From positions 1 to 64,000 of the forward strand of contig FMBT01000158.1 of assembly GCA_900095095.1 (NCBI GenBank): a stretch of DNA of 64,000 bases, read 5' to 3'. This DNA comes from Fragilariopsis cylindrus CCMP1102 (Eukaryota > Bacillariophyta > Bacillariophyceae > Bacillariales > Bacillariaceae). Both the position numbers and the translations under genes were made by a program. The notes under the pieces are model-generated. The model saw nothing but the letters and a program-made list of their open reading frames with translations, did not search any database and was not told the origin of the DNA. Position 1 is the first letter of the stretch. Every line of letters begins with the position of its first letter. This document shows positions 1-10,703 of the stretch, one piece after another.

Positions 1-495
1 TAGTTGTGTTGTAGTCTTAAATCTACCCACCACTCCAAATCCCCTTCATAATGCATATATACAAATTGAGATGTATTTTGTGTTGCACACAAGAAAGAGG
101 ACTTTATGGTCATGATGAAACTCCAAAAAATCCTAGGTTTTTCAGCAGATATATTGTTGTTGCCAAACCATAGAAATATTGGGTGTATTGTCTATATAAT
201 GACAAATTCCTGTCACATTAGTCACAATGCCTTGCACCATCAGGACTGCTTTGCAGTTTCAACCAAGAAAAATGAATCAAATTGGATGTGTTGTATAATA
301 AGTAAGCACACAATTACATTACCATTGCAATGCCAAGACCCGTTCCTTATCTTAATACTAGACATTATATAAATAAGAAACTAATGAAGGAGAAATGAGC
401 AAAAGATTTGGAAAGACAAGCGTAATCTGCTACTGTCATAACTGAAATTGTTGGCACATAAATTACTGCATCACCATGGTAATGTAGACTAAACT

Positions 496-609
496 ATGTT
501 TTCATCCTGTATCTTATGTGGTGTACTAGTTATGGCTTCTTCTACTCAAAACAGTAGGAGACAAGTAATGGTGTCATGTCATATCCAGGGACATATAGGA
601 TGAAAACAT
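496..609. repeat. Small inverted repeat
   Basis: A 19-bp arm at 496-514 is matched in reverse complement at 591-609 with two mismatches; the loop is about 76 bp. The shape is that of a small hairpin or MITE remnant. No target-site duplication is clear. Confidence 0.45.
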
Positions 610-757
610 GGTGGTTGTATATAACTTATTCCTTCCTATTATGGAATACTGCTGTGTTGTTGATTGAACACATCATTACCTACTGTAAGTGCCCAGTGTG
701 GGTGCTGGGCTAAAATCTAAAATCCCCCAAATTGCTTTAAAAGAGGTGTTACCACTG

Positions 758-948
758 GACTATATTCACCCTAGCGTGTTTTGGCAAATTAAACTTAAGT
801 TAAACTGCATCTAATCGTGCTGTAAATGTGCCGGAAATGTGGGCACATTTAAGGCGCACATTTAAGGCAGACATTGCTACGGCACAAATTGAATAAATTG
901 ATTCTTTTTCATTTTAATTTGCCAAAACACGCTAGGGTGAACATGGTC
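758..948. mobile_element. MITE-like inverted-repeat element
   Basis: A 27-bp arm at 765-791 is perfectly repeated in reverse complement at 915-941. The similarity extends outward to 758 and 948 with two mismatches, giving roughly 34-bp terminal inverted repeats around about 120 bp of non-coding DNA. The interior has no reading frame of note. This is the structure of a non-autonomous DNA transposon (MITE). I could not identify a certain target-site duplication. Confidence 0.65.
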
Positions 949-2008
949 TTGTGAGATAGAATCTACTTTGCCCAATTCACGTGTGCCATCTTGGCTGGTC
1001 TGCACCTACAGTATGCATGGCATGTGCTGGAGGCACTATTTCTAGCTATGTGACCTACATATGGTCCTATGAATACTATGTATAGTGCATAGGAGCAATT
1101 GGCAGTTTAACTAAGCTGCTAGGAGATAGAGAGTGATTACTGGAGAGATTGCATTTCAGTATTCGGGTTTGGGGATCCTGAGATTGCGATTGTTGCAGGG
1201 AGCGCGATGCATAATGCAGTGCGTACATATATCACGGGACTCTAACACTAGTGATTCATTGCTAATCATCGCTAACGAATCAATGAACTGCATCCATTAC
1301 GAATGGATGCAGCTCTCTAGAATAGAACCGAATACTAATGCTTATAATATACATTATCTCACAATAGAAAGCCTCTTCCCTATATACTAGTCTAGGGCAT
1401 GGCACATGGTGTAGGTGGGTGGGAAAGAGAGAAAATCCCATGGTGAGGTCCTATTAGCTAGACTAGCTGATAGGATTGCAGTCCATGGAAACAGACATCA
1501 GAAGAAACAATGGAATGGAGTTGTCCTGATTTCCCTATCCATCTCTCTTGATCTGCTTTGCCTTGGATCGTCAATCTGTACCTTAAGGGTCTGTCTTACT
1601 CTACCTTACAATCTTATCTACGTATCCTACTAGTATCTTCGTTGGTACGGGCGAATCTTCAAGTGTGGTTCGGGTAAACGGACGGACTGTGATTGTCCTT
1701 CCGTTGCCTGTCGCCTGGAGTCTTGCACTGGAGTGAAATCCGGCCCAACGAGATCGCTTCAGTCAGATACGGTACAATATTAATATTTCTTTTTTTTCTT
1801 CCATCGATGATCATTCTAAATTCACGTCGACTTCCTGCTAATCGATCGCTTTATGATGATCGTTCCATACAATCTGCAAACAATAGAAAGAACAAACTTT
1901 TCACATTGTAATTGCTCAGCCTTAAAACCATAGGCTACCGACAACTAAAATAATGGCGACAACAACACACTTGAAACCAACAATGCCATCGGAGATCTTG
2001 CCAAGAAA

Positions 2009-2806
2009 ATGGAAAAGCTCGATGTAGCTCATCCACCGCCTCCACCTATTTCTTATTCTAACGAAGAACTTGAAGCTATGCGACAGGTTCGACAGAACTT
2101 AATAGAAGTACGCAAGATAGATCCAAGTAGAATTGGTCTGAAAACTCTAGCGTTGACGACTATTGTTGCGAAACTTAGAGTTGATGATGCAGCAAAGAAG
2201 TATGTTACATACTTAAAGGCTGTGGATAAATGCGGTGTTCCTAGTCTCCGTGACGACGAGGTCTTAAATATGAGCCATGCGGCCCTAGAAGAAAGGCTGA
2301 ATTCTTATGCCATATGCGGTCGTGACGGTGAGGGTAGAAGTATTATGTGGGTCAAAGGCCAGAAAGAGCCATACCCAGAAGAAATCGAAGCGCAAGTCGT
2401 GAAGGCTGCGATTATGTATCATACCGCCATACACGCCGATGCTATATCTCTCCGAAACGGCATAACATTCATTGTTGACACATCTAATAAGCCGGCCCGT
2501 AAAGCGAAAAACGATCAGAAATTACAGAAAACATGGCAGGCTATGCCTATGAGACCTCAAGCAATTTTGATTGCCGGTGCCAGTTTTCCGTTGAGAATTA
2601 TCATCAACACATTAATCGGGGTTGCGTCTCTATTCACAAAACAGAAGGTCCTCGATAGGATTAAATTTGTATCGGCTGCAGATGCATTCGATAGTATTCC
2701 GAAAGAAAGTGCTCCTACGTACTTAGGGGGCGAAGGAGGGAATATCAAGGACATAGTAAAGTGGACGAAAGATAGACTTGATGGATTCCCCGTCCCAATT
2801 CTTTAA
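2009..2806 (+). CDS. CRAL-TRIO (Sec14-like) lipid-binding protein
   Basis: The 265-residue product has a short acidic/proline N-terminus and an Arg/Lys-rich helical segment. A CRAL-TRIO-type lipid-binding fold follows from about residue 100. The family signature near the C-terminus is visible: a strand ending in VDTSNK, the hydrophobic INTLIGVASLF helix, and a Pro-x-x-x-Gly-Gly ending (PTYLGGEGG). Family members carry phosphoinositides or other lipids between membranes in the cytosol. The ligand here cannot be told. The start is uncertain. An ATG at 1953 opens a frame that stops at 2027, but adding one G after that ATG would run it straight into this frame and add about 19 plausible residues (MGDNNTLE...). 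The true start is therefore probably 1953, with a one-base deletion. Confidence 0.8.
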   Translation: MEKLDVAHPPPPPISYSNEELEAMRQVRQNLIEVRKIDPSRIGLKTLALTTIVAKLRVDDAAKKYVTYLKAVDKCGVPSLRDDEVLNMSHAALEERLNSYAICGRDGEGRSIMWVKGQKEPYPEEIEAQVVKAAIMYHTAIHADAISLRNGITFIVDTSNKPARKAKNDQKLQKTWQAMPMRPQAILIAGASFPLRIIINTLIGVASLFTKQKVLDRIKFVSAADAFDSIPKESAPTYLGGEGGNIKDIVKWTKDRLDGFPVPIL

Positions 2807-3178
2807 AGTAGAAAATAGTGGATTGTCTAATTAGTGTCGCATTTAATTCTGTATCAGCTTCGGGAGTGATTGTATCTATTGAATTTTTTTATCCAAAACC
2901 AACATTGGTTGCAATCAACTACGGCGAGGGGTAATAATATCACCTGTGTTCTAGAATAAAGAATAAAATTTACTATTTATGGGCATCATCTATCTTTTAG
3001 AGTTTGTTTATGCTTACTTAGTTCATTGTGTTGTGTCACTTGGATCATATGGGCAATAGTAGTAGTTAAGGAGTTCACACACTAAAGAGGAGCATAATGA
3101 CATTCATCCATTTAGAGTCAACACACGCGTTCATTAACACGCTCGCCACTTCTAAAATCGAAATTGATGAGTTATGCA
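2807..3178. other. Intergenic, convergent gene ends
   Basis: This is AT-rich sequence between the stop of the CRAL-TRIO gene (+) and the stop of the membrane esterase-like gene (-). It must hold both 3' ends. I see no other feature. Confidence 0.5.
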
Positions 3179-5116
3179 CTATGCATTCTGTATTTTTTTT
3201 GTATCGTACAAACTCTCGATTACGTCCCAGGCCACTAAATCAGTATGTCCCCCTCTTGCTCCAGCACATCGATGCATATCTGATGAATCTCGATGACGTT
3301 GTGTTGTTGAAGAGTTGGTTATGGTGGTTTGATTTCCTCGATCCTCTAATGACTCAATAGAAAGTGGTTCGTGACACGTGCCGATGGTTTTCTTATCATC
3401 GGTACCACATTCTATTCCCATTCAATTATATATCTTCGACTATCAATAAGGTACAAATTCTGGTTGATATTACCAACAGCAGGTCATCAGCCGGATCATA
3501 TCATTATCAATTATCATTATCATCAATACGACTACTAATAGCGGTAGTATTACTCAAATCTTCATCTTTATTCTCTGCCAATAACAAACATTGCTGTCGG
3601 TAGGTATCGTAACTTGATTGGGCATCTAGTGTATAACTTTTAGAAAACATACTTACCGAAATGATGGGCCCGTTATATATTCTAGCAATGTCCACTATAT
3701 CGGGTGGTAGGATAGATTCAAAGTTAATGATTGGTGTTGATGTCAACGCTGTTGTTTGACGAGTAACTGGATCCGCAACTTGAGGTGTCTTTGTAGTCGT
3801 TGTAGATGCATTATTGTTCGAATTCAGTATTCTTGTTCCTTTATTTCCTCTTTTTTTCCTTAGAAGAATTCGTTTCGAGTAATTCGATTCTTCTTGCTGC
3901 TGCTGCTGCTGAGTTGTATCATGTCGTTTTCGGAAATCGTTATATGCTTGTTCTTCATCATTCATTGTACGTTCAAAATTTGTACCCTTCGCCTGTTTGT
4001 AGGTTGTAAATTTGCCAAAAATAATTGCATCTATATCTTTTAACAACAAACCAGTACCACGTCCAGTAGATCGTTGCGAAGTGGTAGATGATGATGATGA
4101 TGATGATGATGGATATAATGAATTCAGATAGAATTCTTCCAGTAGTTCCATCCATTCTTTACTGTATAGTACCACTTGATTAGTAACAGATATCCATCGT
4201 GCGTTGTTTGAAAATTCTAAAAAGAAACTTTCGATATTATTATTATTATTATTATCACCATCATCCTCGGTAGTATTAGCAGTATTATTATCTCTTATTG
4301 ATGGAAGGTAATGAATACTTTTAATTGATGTGCATATTGACATGCGATCGTCTTCGAGATTTGTCGAAGATGCGAATTACCAATAGCTAAAATAGTCATA
4401 TTGTCATCAAGAGGGAATTCTCTCTTTCCCCACAACATATTACTATTATTATTATTATTATAAGATGGTACTACTAATGCCGAGCATTGGTCTCCTTCTT
4501 CTGTACGTTTACAGTAAACAGTATTCTTACTATAAGCCGATGACGAGTTGTTGTATTTGTAGTTTCCATCTTCGTCATGACCCTTCTTCTTTTTCTTTTC
4601 ATAGGAAGAAGAAGTTATGGATCGATTATACGCAAATGAATGGAGTATATCAGCAAATTGTTCGTAGGGTTCTCCCGAACATTGATAAAGAAGAGAAAGA
4701 GACATATTTTTATCAGTATCGAGTCTCATCATGTCATCGTCAGCATCAGTGTCATTGTCATTATCAGCAAAAGTATCTATTACTTGTACATGAGAATCTC
4801 TACAAAAGTGAAAGACGTCTGTTTTTCTTATTCTGGAAGCGACGTCGACGTCGACGTCGTCATCGTTGTCTTCATCTTGATCTTCGTCATTGATAGTGGC
4901 ATTGACGACATTTTCTTTCTCAATATAACTTGTATAGTTCGTACTCGCGCTGTTGTTCGTAATATTTGGGTAGTATTTCAACTCTGTCTCATGAATGATT
5001 TCATTCTGTTCGGATCGACTTATTATCTGATAACTAGAAAACAAGACTATTGGTACCACAACACAGATGATCACAAAATTCGTACGGTAGGGTGCCTTTT
5101 TAATTTGACGAGTCAT
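3179..5116 (-). CDS. Type II membrane protein, SGNH/PC-esterase-like
   Basis: I did not recognise a named family, but the layout is that of a Golgi type II enzyme. A short basic cytosolic tail is followed by one membrane helix at residues about 13-30 (VIICVVVPIVLFSSY). A long Asn/Asp-rich lumenal stem with many NxS/T sites comes next. Then there is a GNSH block (AIGNSHLRQ) and, near the C-terminus, a DMHRC...GGHTDLVAWD block. These resemble the Ser and Asp-x-x-His blocks of SGNH/TBL-type acyl esterases. Exon 1 is 5116-4319. A 53-nt intron (4318-4266, with a CTAAT branch-like box) restores the frame into exon 2 from 4265. A strong GTAAGT donor at 3656 (exon ending 3657) pairs with an AG at 3594 as a 63-nt in-frame intron. 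The last part, 3506-3179, is reached only by assuming single-base losses near 3500-3410. Confidence 0.5.
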
Positions 5117-6110
5117 TTATTTTCTACTCTCTCTGCATCAGTACAATTAATTCTTGTACAACATCATGTCCTCTTTCTTCCAAGGTCACAAATTAAAAAT
5201 AAGGTATTACAACAAAAAATAATGTACCGATAGTTTTAAATGTGACCACAATCGCCAAGCAAAATTCCTGTCGAAGAAGTCCTAAAATAAAGAAAAAAGA
5301 GTACTACGCGCGTGGAAAACTGGAATTTCCAGTTTAATTTTTTTCTAGCAAATACGCGATAAAATGTGAATTTATGAGGAAAAGTACTACTGTATGGAGT
5401 GTCTGATAAATCAAAGACAACATGCTCAAAAGTGTAATAGTAATGTAACAATCTATTCTATTACATATAAGGAAGAACATGGTGTAGTTAATTTGACTTA
5501 TTTTTGTTTCAGGAGGTACTGATATGATTTAGTACAATCTGAATTAACCATGATTTAACTAGTGAAAAACACTGGCAATTTTGGCCAAAAATACTACTTA
5601 CTCACCGGTAGATTTTTTCCGTTGACAGGGAAAATTTACTTTAAATACTTCATCTGTTCAAATTTTAAGAGCTATCTATCTATATCTGTAGTTTTTTAGA
5701 AACCTTATATTTTTGATTTATTAGCCATTGCCACTGGTACAAATTTTGAAAAATGAGATAAAATGGATCAGTAAACTAAATAAAATGGAACAGTAAACTG
5801 CGCGCATTTGCTAGTTCAAAAAAATAAATTCTCAGTTTTCAAAAAATAATTTCCAGATTTCCACAGTTTCCAGTTTTCCACGCGCGTAGAGTACTGTAAT
5901 AAAACCTTCTCTTCGAAAATGTCCATAAAGTTGTTTCCAGTCGTGCATTATATATCAATATCATATGTCCTAATCATACGAAGTAGGACCACTATGAAAC
6001 GTGTCAATTTTTAAAATAATTTGTTATCTACGAGAACGAAAGGATGCGAAACAATAATTTTAAATGGACACAAAAAAAAAATACAGCAACTGTAACAACA
6101 CTATCCAACA
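5117..6110. other. Intergenic region holding an inverted-repeat element
   Basis: This divergent intergenic region lies between the membrane esterase-like gene (-) and the SDF2-like gene (+). Most of it is the inverted-repeat element at 5304-5889. No gene is supported. Confidence 0.5.
5304..5889. mobile_element. Non-autonomous TIR element (586 bp)
   Basis: A 22-bp arm at 5304-5325, beginning CTACGCGCG, is perfectly repeated in reverse complement at 5868-5889. The tetranucleotide AGTA flanks both outer ends (5300-5303 and 5890-5893) and is a likely target-site duplication. The interior is AT-rich and non-coding. It is a MITE-type DNA transposon. Its ends begin like those of the large element at 34456-39566 (CTA followed by GCGCG), also with a 4-bp duplication. 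Confidence 0.75.
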
Positions 6111-7037
6111 ATGACCGTAACAACAACTCTACGCTTTCTTTCATTCCTTGTCTTACTGTCTTTGATTATCACGTTGGCGGTTGGTAATCAAGACGATACA
6201 GAAGATGCTATTACCTGTGGTTCTGCCATCAAATTGACACACGTAGAAAGTTCCAGTGCTTCTACAACGAATGAATCATTCTTATTAAATAGTGAAAATA
6301 AGAATTTAGGATCTGGATCGGGGCAACAAATTGTCACGGCAGTGGCAAATCAACCAACATCTCTGAATGCCTTATGGACGATTCGTGGTCCGAATGATAA
6401 CGAGCAACGGGTAGATGGTGCGGCTTGTAAAGAAGGAACGGCTACACCTATTAAATGTAATGATATTTTACGGTTAACACATTTAGAAACCCAAGTCAAT
6501 TTACATTCCCATAACGTAAGTAGTCATTCATTATTAATGGATGGGTATACTTGTATTGGAAAAACTGACTGCAGAACATCATTGTCATTGTGAATTTTTA
6601 CTATCCAAACAAACAAACAAAAAATAAATAAATGATCAAATTACATATTCTCACTTACCTGCCTTCTACTGCCATATAATATAATCTCGCCCATATTATT
6701 ATTACTATTATTATTACTATATTATAGGTTAAATCACCATTAAGTCGACAACAGGAGGTGAGCGGTTACGGAACAGGAGATGGAAAAGGTGATGACGGTG
6801 ATGATTGGAGAGTAGTGTGTGGTACCAATTCAGCCAAATATTGGAAACGTGATGCAAAGATATATTTTCAACATGTAGATTCTGGCAAATTTCTTGGTGC
6901 TCCAGTACTGTGAAATTTACACAGCAAAATTGTGGTCATCAATGTCCATTTTGAATCACTTAGAAGCATTTTCTCGATCCTCTCAAGATAAATATGGACA
7001 ATGGTTCGCAGATGCAGGTGTTTACATTCATCACTAA
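6111..7037 (+). CDS. SDF2: SDF2-like MIR-domain ER protein
   Basis: This is a secretory protein with an N-terminal signal peptide (residues about 1-25, ending LAVGNQ). MIR motifs typical of stromal-cell-derived factor 2 follow: CGSAIKLTHVES, GSGSGQQIVTAV, PIKCNDILRLTHLET and NLHSHN, continuing in exon 2 as SPLSRQQEVSGYG and DDWRVVCG. SDF2 proteins act in the ER lumen in folding and quality control and as partners of protein mannosylation. Exon 1 is 6111-6515, followed by a GTAAGT donor. The intron is 6516-6727 and exon 2 starts at 6728. In exon 2 two single-base losses, near 6904 and 6951, break the frame. Beyond them the typical third MIR unit and end are readable to the stop at 7035-7037. 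Confidence 0.82.
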
Positions 7038-7539
7038 AGAAACTTATGCGTATATATATATATATATATTACCAATCAATAATACGTACTATAGTTATTT
7101 AATGATTTGATGATACAATGATTCGATGAATAAATAACTCAAAGCAACTCTTACGAGGGGAATTTTAGTCGATATCGAATGCTTCGTAAATATTATCTTC
7201 ATAATTCACATTTTTCGGGTCGGATAGGGTGCATACGAACCTAGTTACGGTATTGGATCATTTGAGAAGTTCAATTTTTGGTTTATAGGTACTACCGGTA
7301 GGTATATACGATACCATTTTCGTAAAAATCTTTATGTCCACAGTATAATATCGAACATAACTTCTACTGAACGTGTACTACTACTACATTATTTATGTTT
7401 CTGTAAACCATTTTAAAAAAAAGTTACTAAGACACTAAATAGCATTTATGTTATGATCCTGCACTACTACTACGTATCCTCTTATGATAGGATATATGTA
7501 TATAACTGCTTAGTACTACATGTATGTATGTTCCTAGCT
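7038..7539. other. Intergenic, AT-rich
   Basis: AT-rich sequence with a short TA dinucleotide run near 7055. No reading frame or structure that I can support. Confidence 0.45.
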
Positions 7540-7544
7540 TTGTT

Positions 7545-8200
7545 CCAGTTCTCAGACGCAACTCCTGGCCTTGCTCCTAGTTCTGGTCCAAGCGCCGTCT
7601 ACTGATGGCGCGGAATACGATTCGAGTGCTAGTACAATTCACTCATTCTGAAACAAGCACTATTCCCAGTTCTGTTCCGTGTATTGATCAAGATTATGAT
7701 CTTGACAATAAGTAGATATGCCATCATCTTTGTGGTTGTTGCTTGCATACGCTGAATGACTGCATTCTTTGACACCAACGGTATGGCCTTATACTTTATT
7801 TGCTACAAATTGAAGCTCGGCAAGGCTTCTACTTATTCCTAGTCTTAAACCTAGCTTTGATTCGAGTACTGCATCGAGTTCTGTCCCTCAATCGCGAACA
7901 AGTTATATTCATTCCAAGTCTAAAACCTCAATTTTTTTCAGTTGTTATATCAAGTAAGTCCTATCTCCTAGTTCGAAATCACGAACCGAGTTCCACCTAA
8001 TTCTCTGCTACAAGTTTATGTTCCTTTTCTCGAACCTAAATTTGATCCGTTCATGCCTAGTCTTGATCCAAATGGCGCCCCAAGTTTTGGCTTCGTCCTT
8101 AATCGGATCCTCTTTCGAGTTCTATTCCAACTGGGGAACAGAACACACTCCAAATGTCGATCTTAGTATCTCTCATTCGAAATTGAATGCAAAAGCCCGA
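7545..8200 (+). pseudogene. Decayed Pro-Ser-x-x repeat gene
   Basis: Short pieces of a Pro-Ser-x-x repeat protein can be read in shifting + frames: LAPSSGPSA near 7572-7600, STIPSSVPC near 7656-7682, LIPSLKPSFDSST near 7828-7870, and MPSLDPNGAPS near 8053-8090. They are separated by stops and frame changes far more numerous than the scattered one-base errors elsewhere. The repeat is the one found intact in the gene at 23040-24751, so this looks like a dead relative or a degenerated duplicate. No signal peptide or membrane segment can be recovered. Confidence 0.5.
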
Positions 8201-8628
8201 ACTAGATATTGGCGAAAAGTTAGGCGTGTGAGTAGTTTCTCACCCTATCGTGCTTTCCCACGTTTCATCATTATTTTTATTGTTGGAACCATTTATTATA
8301 CTTTTCCTAAAAATAGTTACCTGCCCCCTTTCAACTAACCACCACAATCCACCTCTCCCCTGAATAAACATACCTCTTTGTAATTTCAAATTATTTTCAC
8401 ATCGTCGATGTTAAGTAATATTGTTGACAACCAATAAATTTTTTACGCCCCCGCCTGTCACCTTGGACTCCACAATGACATCAAATCACAAAGACATTGT
8501 GCAACACAACCGACCTAACTTAAAGAACCGTGACAACAATGCTTGATTCCTGGTCAATAATACTCGTACTGTAGAAGAACAAAGGAAGGAGTGAATAATC
8601 AACAAATCAGAAAAATATCTTTAGCAGT

Positions 8629-10056
8629 ATGTCAACGTCATCAACATCGCAGAACTCTTCGCACGGGTCGCTTTCGGACGTAGACGAAAAGTCGTGCAAG
8701 AAATTACTGAAGGAATGCGAAATGTTCCACCGGCTGTCGGCTGATCAGATAGAAACTTTGGCCAAAAATATGAACTATCGATCACTCCAACGCAATGAAG
8801 TTTTGGTGAATCAAGGAAATCCTGTCAGCGCTTTTTATCTGGTCAAAGATGGCGAAATGTACCGCGAGTTCCTCGATCCCGACACAGGCAAACGGCACTC
8901 AGTTGAATTTGAAATCAAGACCAATTCAATCAACACCATGCGTGTTCTGAGTGGAGATCCTGCACAATCGACCGTCAAATGTAAAACAAGTCCGTCTTCT
9001 TCTTCGACTAACGGTTGTGGTGTCTACGAAATGCCTCGTCAACGACTAATGGACATTCTTTTAAACGAAAGGCCTGACATGGGGGTGGGGATCGCCAACT
9101 CATTGGCGAGTCACGTAAGGGAGGTTTCTAAAAAATACAGAACTCCTCTACTTGAGCAACGCCAACAAATTATCGCGAATATGCCTGCCGTTATGATCGC
9201 TGCTGGGGTTGAATCGTATTACCGAAGCGCTTTAAATGCCCAGATCAACCGTGCCCTCACAGGAGTCAAATCTGAGTTGTTTCCTAACATGCATATTCAG
9301 GTGCCGATGCGAATCGCGTATATTGCAGGATTTAAAGGATTGAGAGCAATTATGGACCAATATGACGATGATGGAGAGGAGGAGGAGGATAATTCAAACG
9401 TCATCAAAGAAGGAAATGGACTCCAGCGTACAGATACTACCCGCCACCAAGAGGATATCAATCGCAACTTTTGGCGACGGCTAGGTATCACCATAGCACC
9501 CGGCGTCATAATGACACCATTATCAAGCATATTAGAAGCAAGTAATGCTGGGCATCTTAACAAGGAGTCTATGGCAACGCGCTGGACGCGGGGAATTGTG
9601 GCAAGATGCGGAAGAGAAATAATTTTTGGACTCGGTTTAAATCAATTGAGCGACTACTTCCAGGAACGATTTCAATTTGGAGATAGTCCAATGATAAACA
9701 ACATGATCGGGAGTATGATGGCAGGCGTGGTGAGTGGATACCTAAGTCACGTCCCACACAATATGTCAACATACAAGCTGATAGAACCTCACCGTTCCTA
9801 TCCCGATTTGTACAAAAATGTCTTCGTCGAACGGAGCGTCCCACCGTTTTTGGAACGATTCTTGACTCGACAGGCACAAAGTACCGCCAACGGTGCTGTT
9901 GTTCCCAATCATAGCGGTGCATATCAAGCGGTTCGATTTATAGCAGCTACCATCTTTCCTCGTGGATTGATGGTACGGACCGTACAAATCGTTGGGTCGT
10001 TCATGATTCTAAATGGGACAATTAATTATTTTACACTAATGCAGCAGCAGCGTTAA
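8629..10056 (+). CDS. Cyclic-nucleotide-binding/mitochondrial-carrier fusion protein
   Basis: This is a single uninterrupted 475-residue frame. Residues about 30-165 form a cyclic-nucleotide-binding-like domain: the KECEMFHRLSADQIETLA helix, then NEVLVNQGNPVSAFYLVKDG, the typical beta-roll edge. Residues about 190-470 have the spacing and small/hydrophobic composition of a mitochondrial (SLC25-type) carrier, with repeated helix pairs such as APGVIMTPLSSILEA and MIGSMMAGVVSGYLSHVPHNMSTYKLI. The classical Px[DE]xx[KR] motifs are degenerate (PLSSILEA, PHNMSTYK). By family knowledge it would sit in an organelle membrane and may be gated by a nucleotide; that gating is inference. The CNB part has an acidic/Ser insertion and lacks an obvious complete phosphate-binding cassette (Gly-Glu...Arg-x-Ala), so ligand binding is doubtful. 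Confidence 0.7.
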   Translation: MSTSSTSQNSSHGSLSDVDEKSCKKLLKECEMFHRLSADQIETLAKNMNYRSLQRNEVLVNQGNPVSAFYLVKDGEMYREFLDPDTGKRHSVEFEIKTNSINTMRVLSGDPAQSTVKCKTSPSSSSTNGCGVYEMPRQRLMDILLNERPDMGVGIANSLASHVREVSKKYRTPLLEQRQQIIANMPAVMIAAGVESYYRSALNAQINRALTGVKSELFPNMHIQVPMRIAYIAGFKGLRAIMDQYDDDGEEEEDNSNVIKEGNGLQRTDTTRHQEDINRNFWRRLGITIAPGVIMTPLSSILEASNAGHLNKESMATRWTRGIVARCGREIIFGLGLNQLSDYFQERFQFGDSPMINNMIGSMMAGVVSGYLSHVPHNMSTYKLIEPHRSYPDLYKNVFVERSVPPFLERFLTRQAQSTANGAVVPNHSGAYQAVRFIAATIFPRGLMVRTVQIVGSFMILNGTINYFTLMQQQR

Positions 10057-10703
10057 AGACCATATCAAGATGAAGTAATTTTTGTTTTTTCTTGTTTGTC
10101 CTCGTACTAATTGTCCGCTGACTGGAGGAAGTACTTACTATTTTCTATTCCAGTTTTTTTTCTTCAATTTGTCATGTATATTACTTTCAATAAAAGCATT
10201 TTCTATTCCTGCATTGTGTGACATTTTTTGTGATCTCGGGAGAATTTCAACATTTAATTTTCATTTTATTTGGATTGAGGTGCATCATAAATGATAAGAA
10301 CCTACATCTCACCACAACTAAACAAATCTTAAGAAAAGTCTCAATTTACGATAATGACATAATAGCTACTTCATTCTATCTGTTATCTACAACTAATTTT
10401 AACAACAATACCTATAAGTTATGAATTAATTTCACTACGTTTGCGTAGCAAGTCCTACTACTCTGCTGTCCGTCCCTAAAGAGTTTTGATATTGGTCATA
10501 CTCTCTATACAAATTAAATATTTGTATGTTATAATACACACCCTAGTCCTTTAGTTTATTCGACTTGACTCCAATTCGATTCAAGAACGAATCATCCCCA
10601 GCAGTTGCTACGAATAATCACGATGCTGCTCACAATACTAATATACAAATGTATCAACTACATGTGGTTCCTAATCTGCCTCTTGATCTTCTTGTCGTTG
10701 TTA
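10057..10703. other. Intergenic, convergent 3' ends
   Basis: AT-rich sequence between the carrier fusion gene (+) and the two-repeat plastid protein (-). Only short frames are present and no structure is evident. Confidence 0.45.

Larger units (their letters stand above)
1..1952. other. Intergenic region without a supported gene
   Basis: All open frames here are short (under 90 codons), have no recognisable domain and are not joined by convincing splice sites. The stretch contains two inverted-repeat structures, listed separately at 496-609 and 758-948. I see no RNA gene in it. Confidence 0.6.

Noticed and set aside
1133-1911. Three short + frames of 72-85 codons
   Set aside because: No motif, no splice signals joining them, and a composition like surrounding non-coding DNA.
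4640-5233. 197-codon hydrophobic + frame
   Set aside because: It is antisense to the Asp/Asn-rich stem of the membrane esterase-like gene. Its Val/Ile/Ser composition is the complement of Asp/Asn codons.
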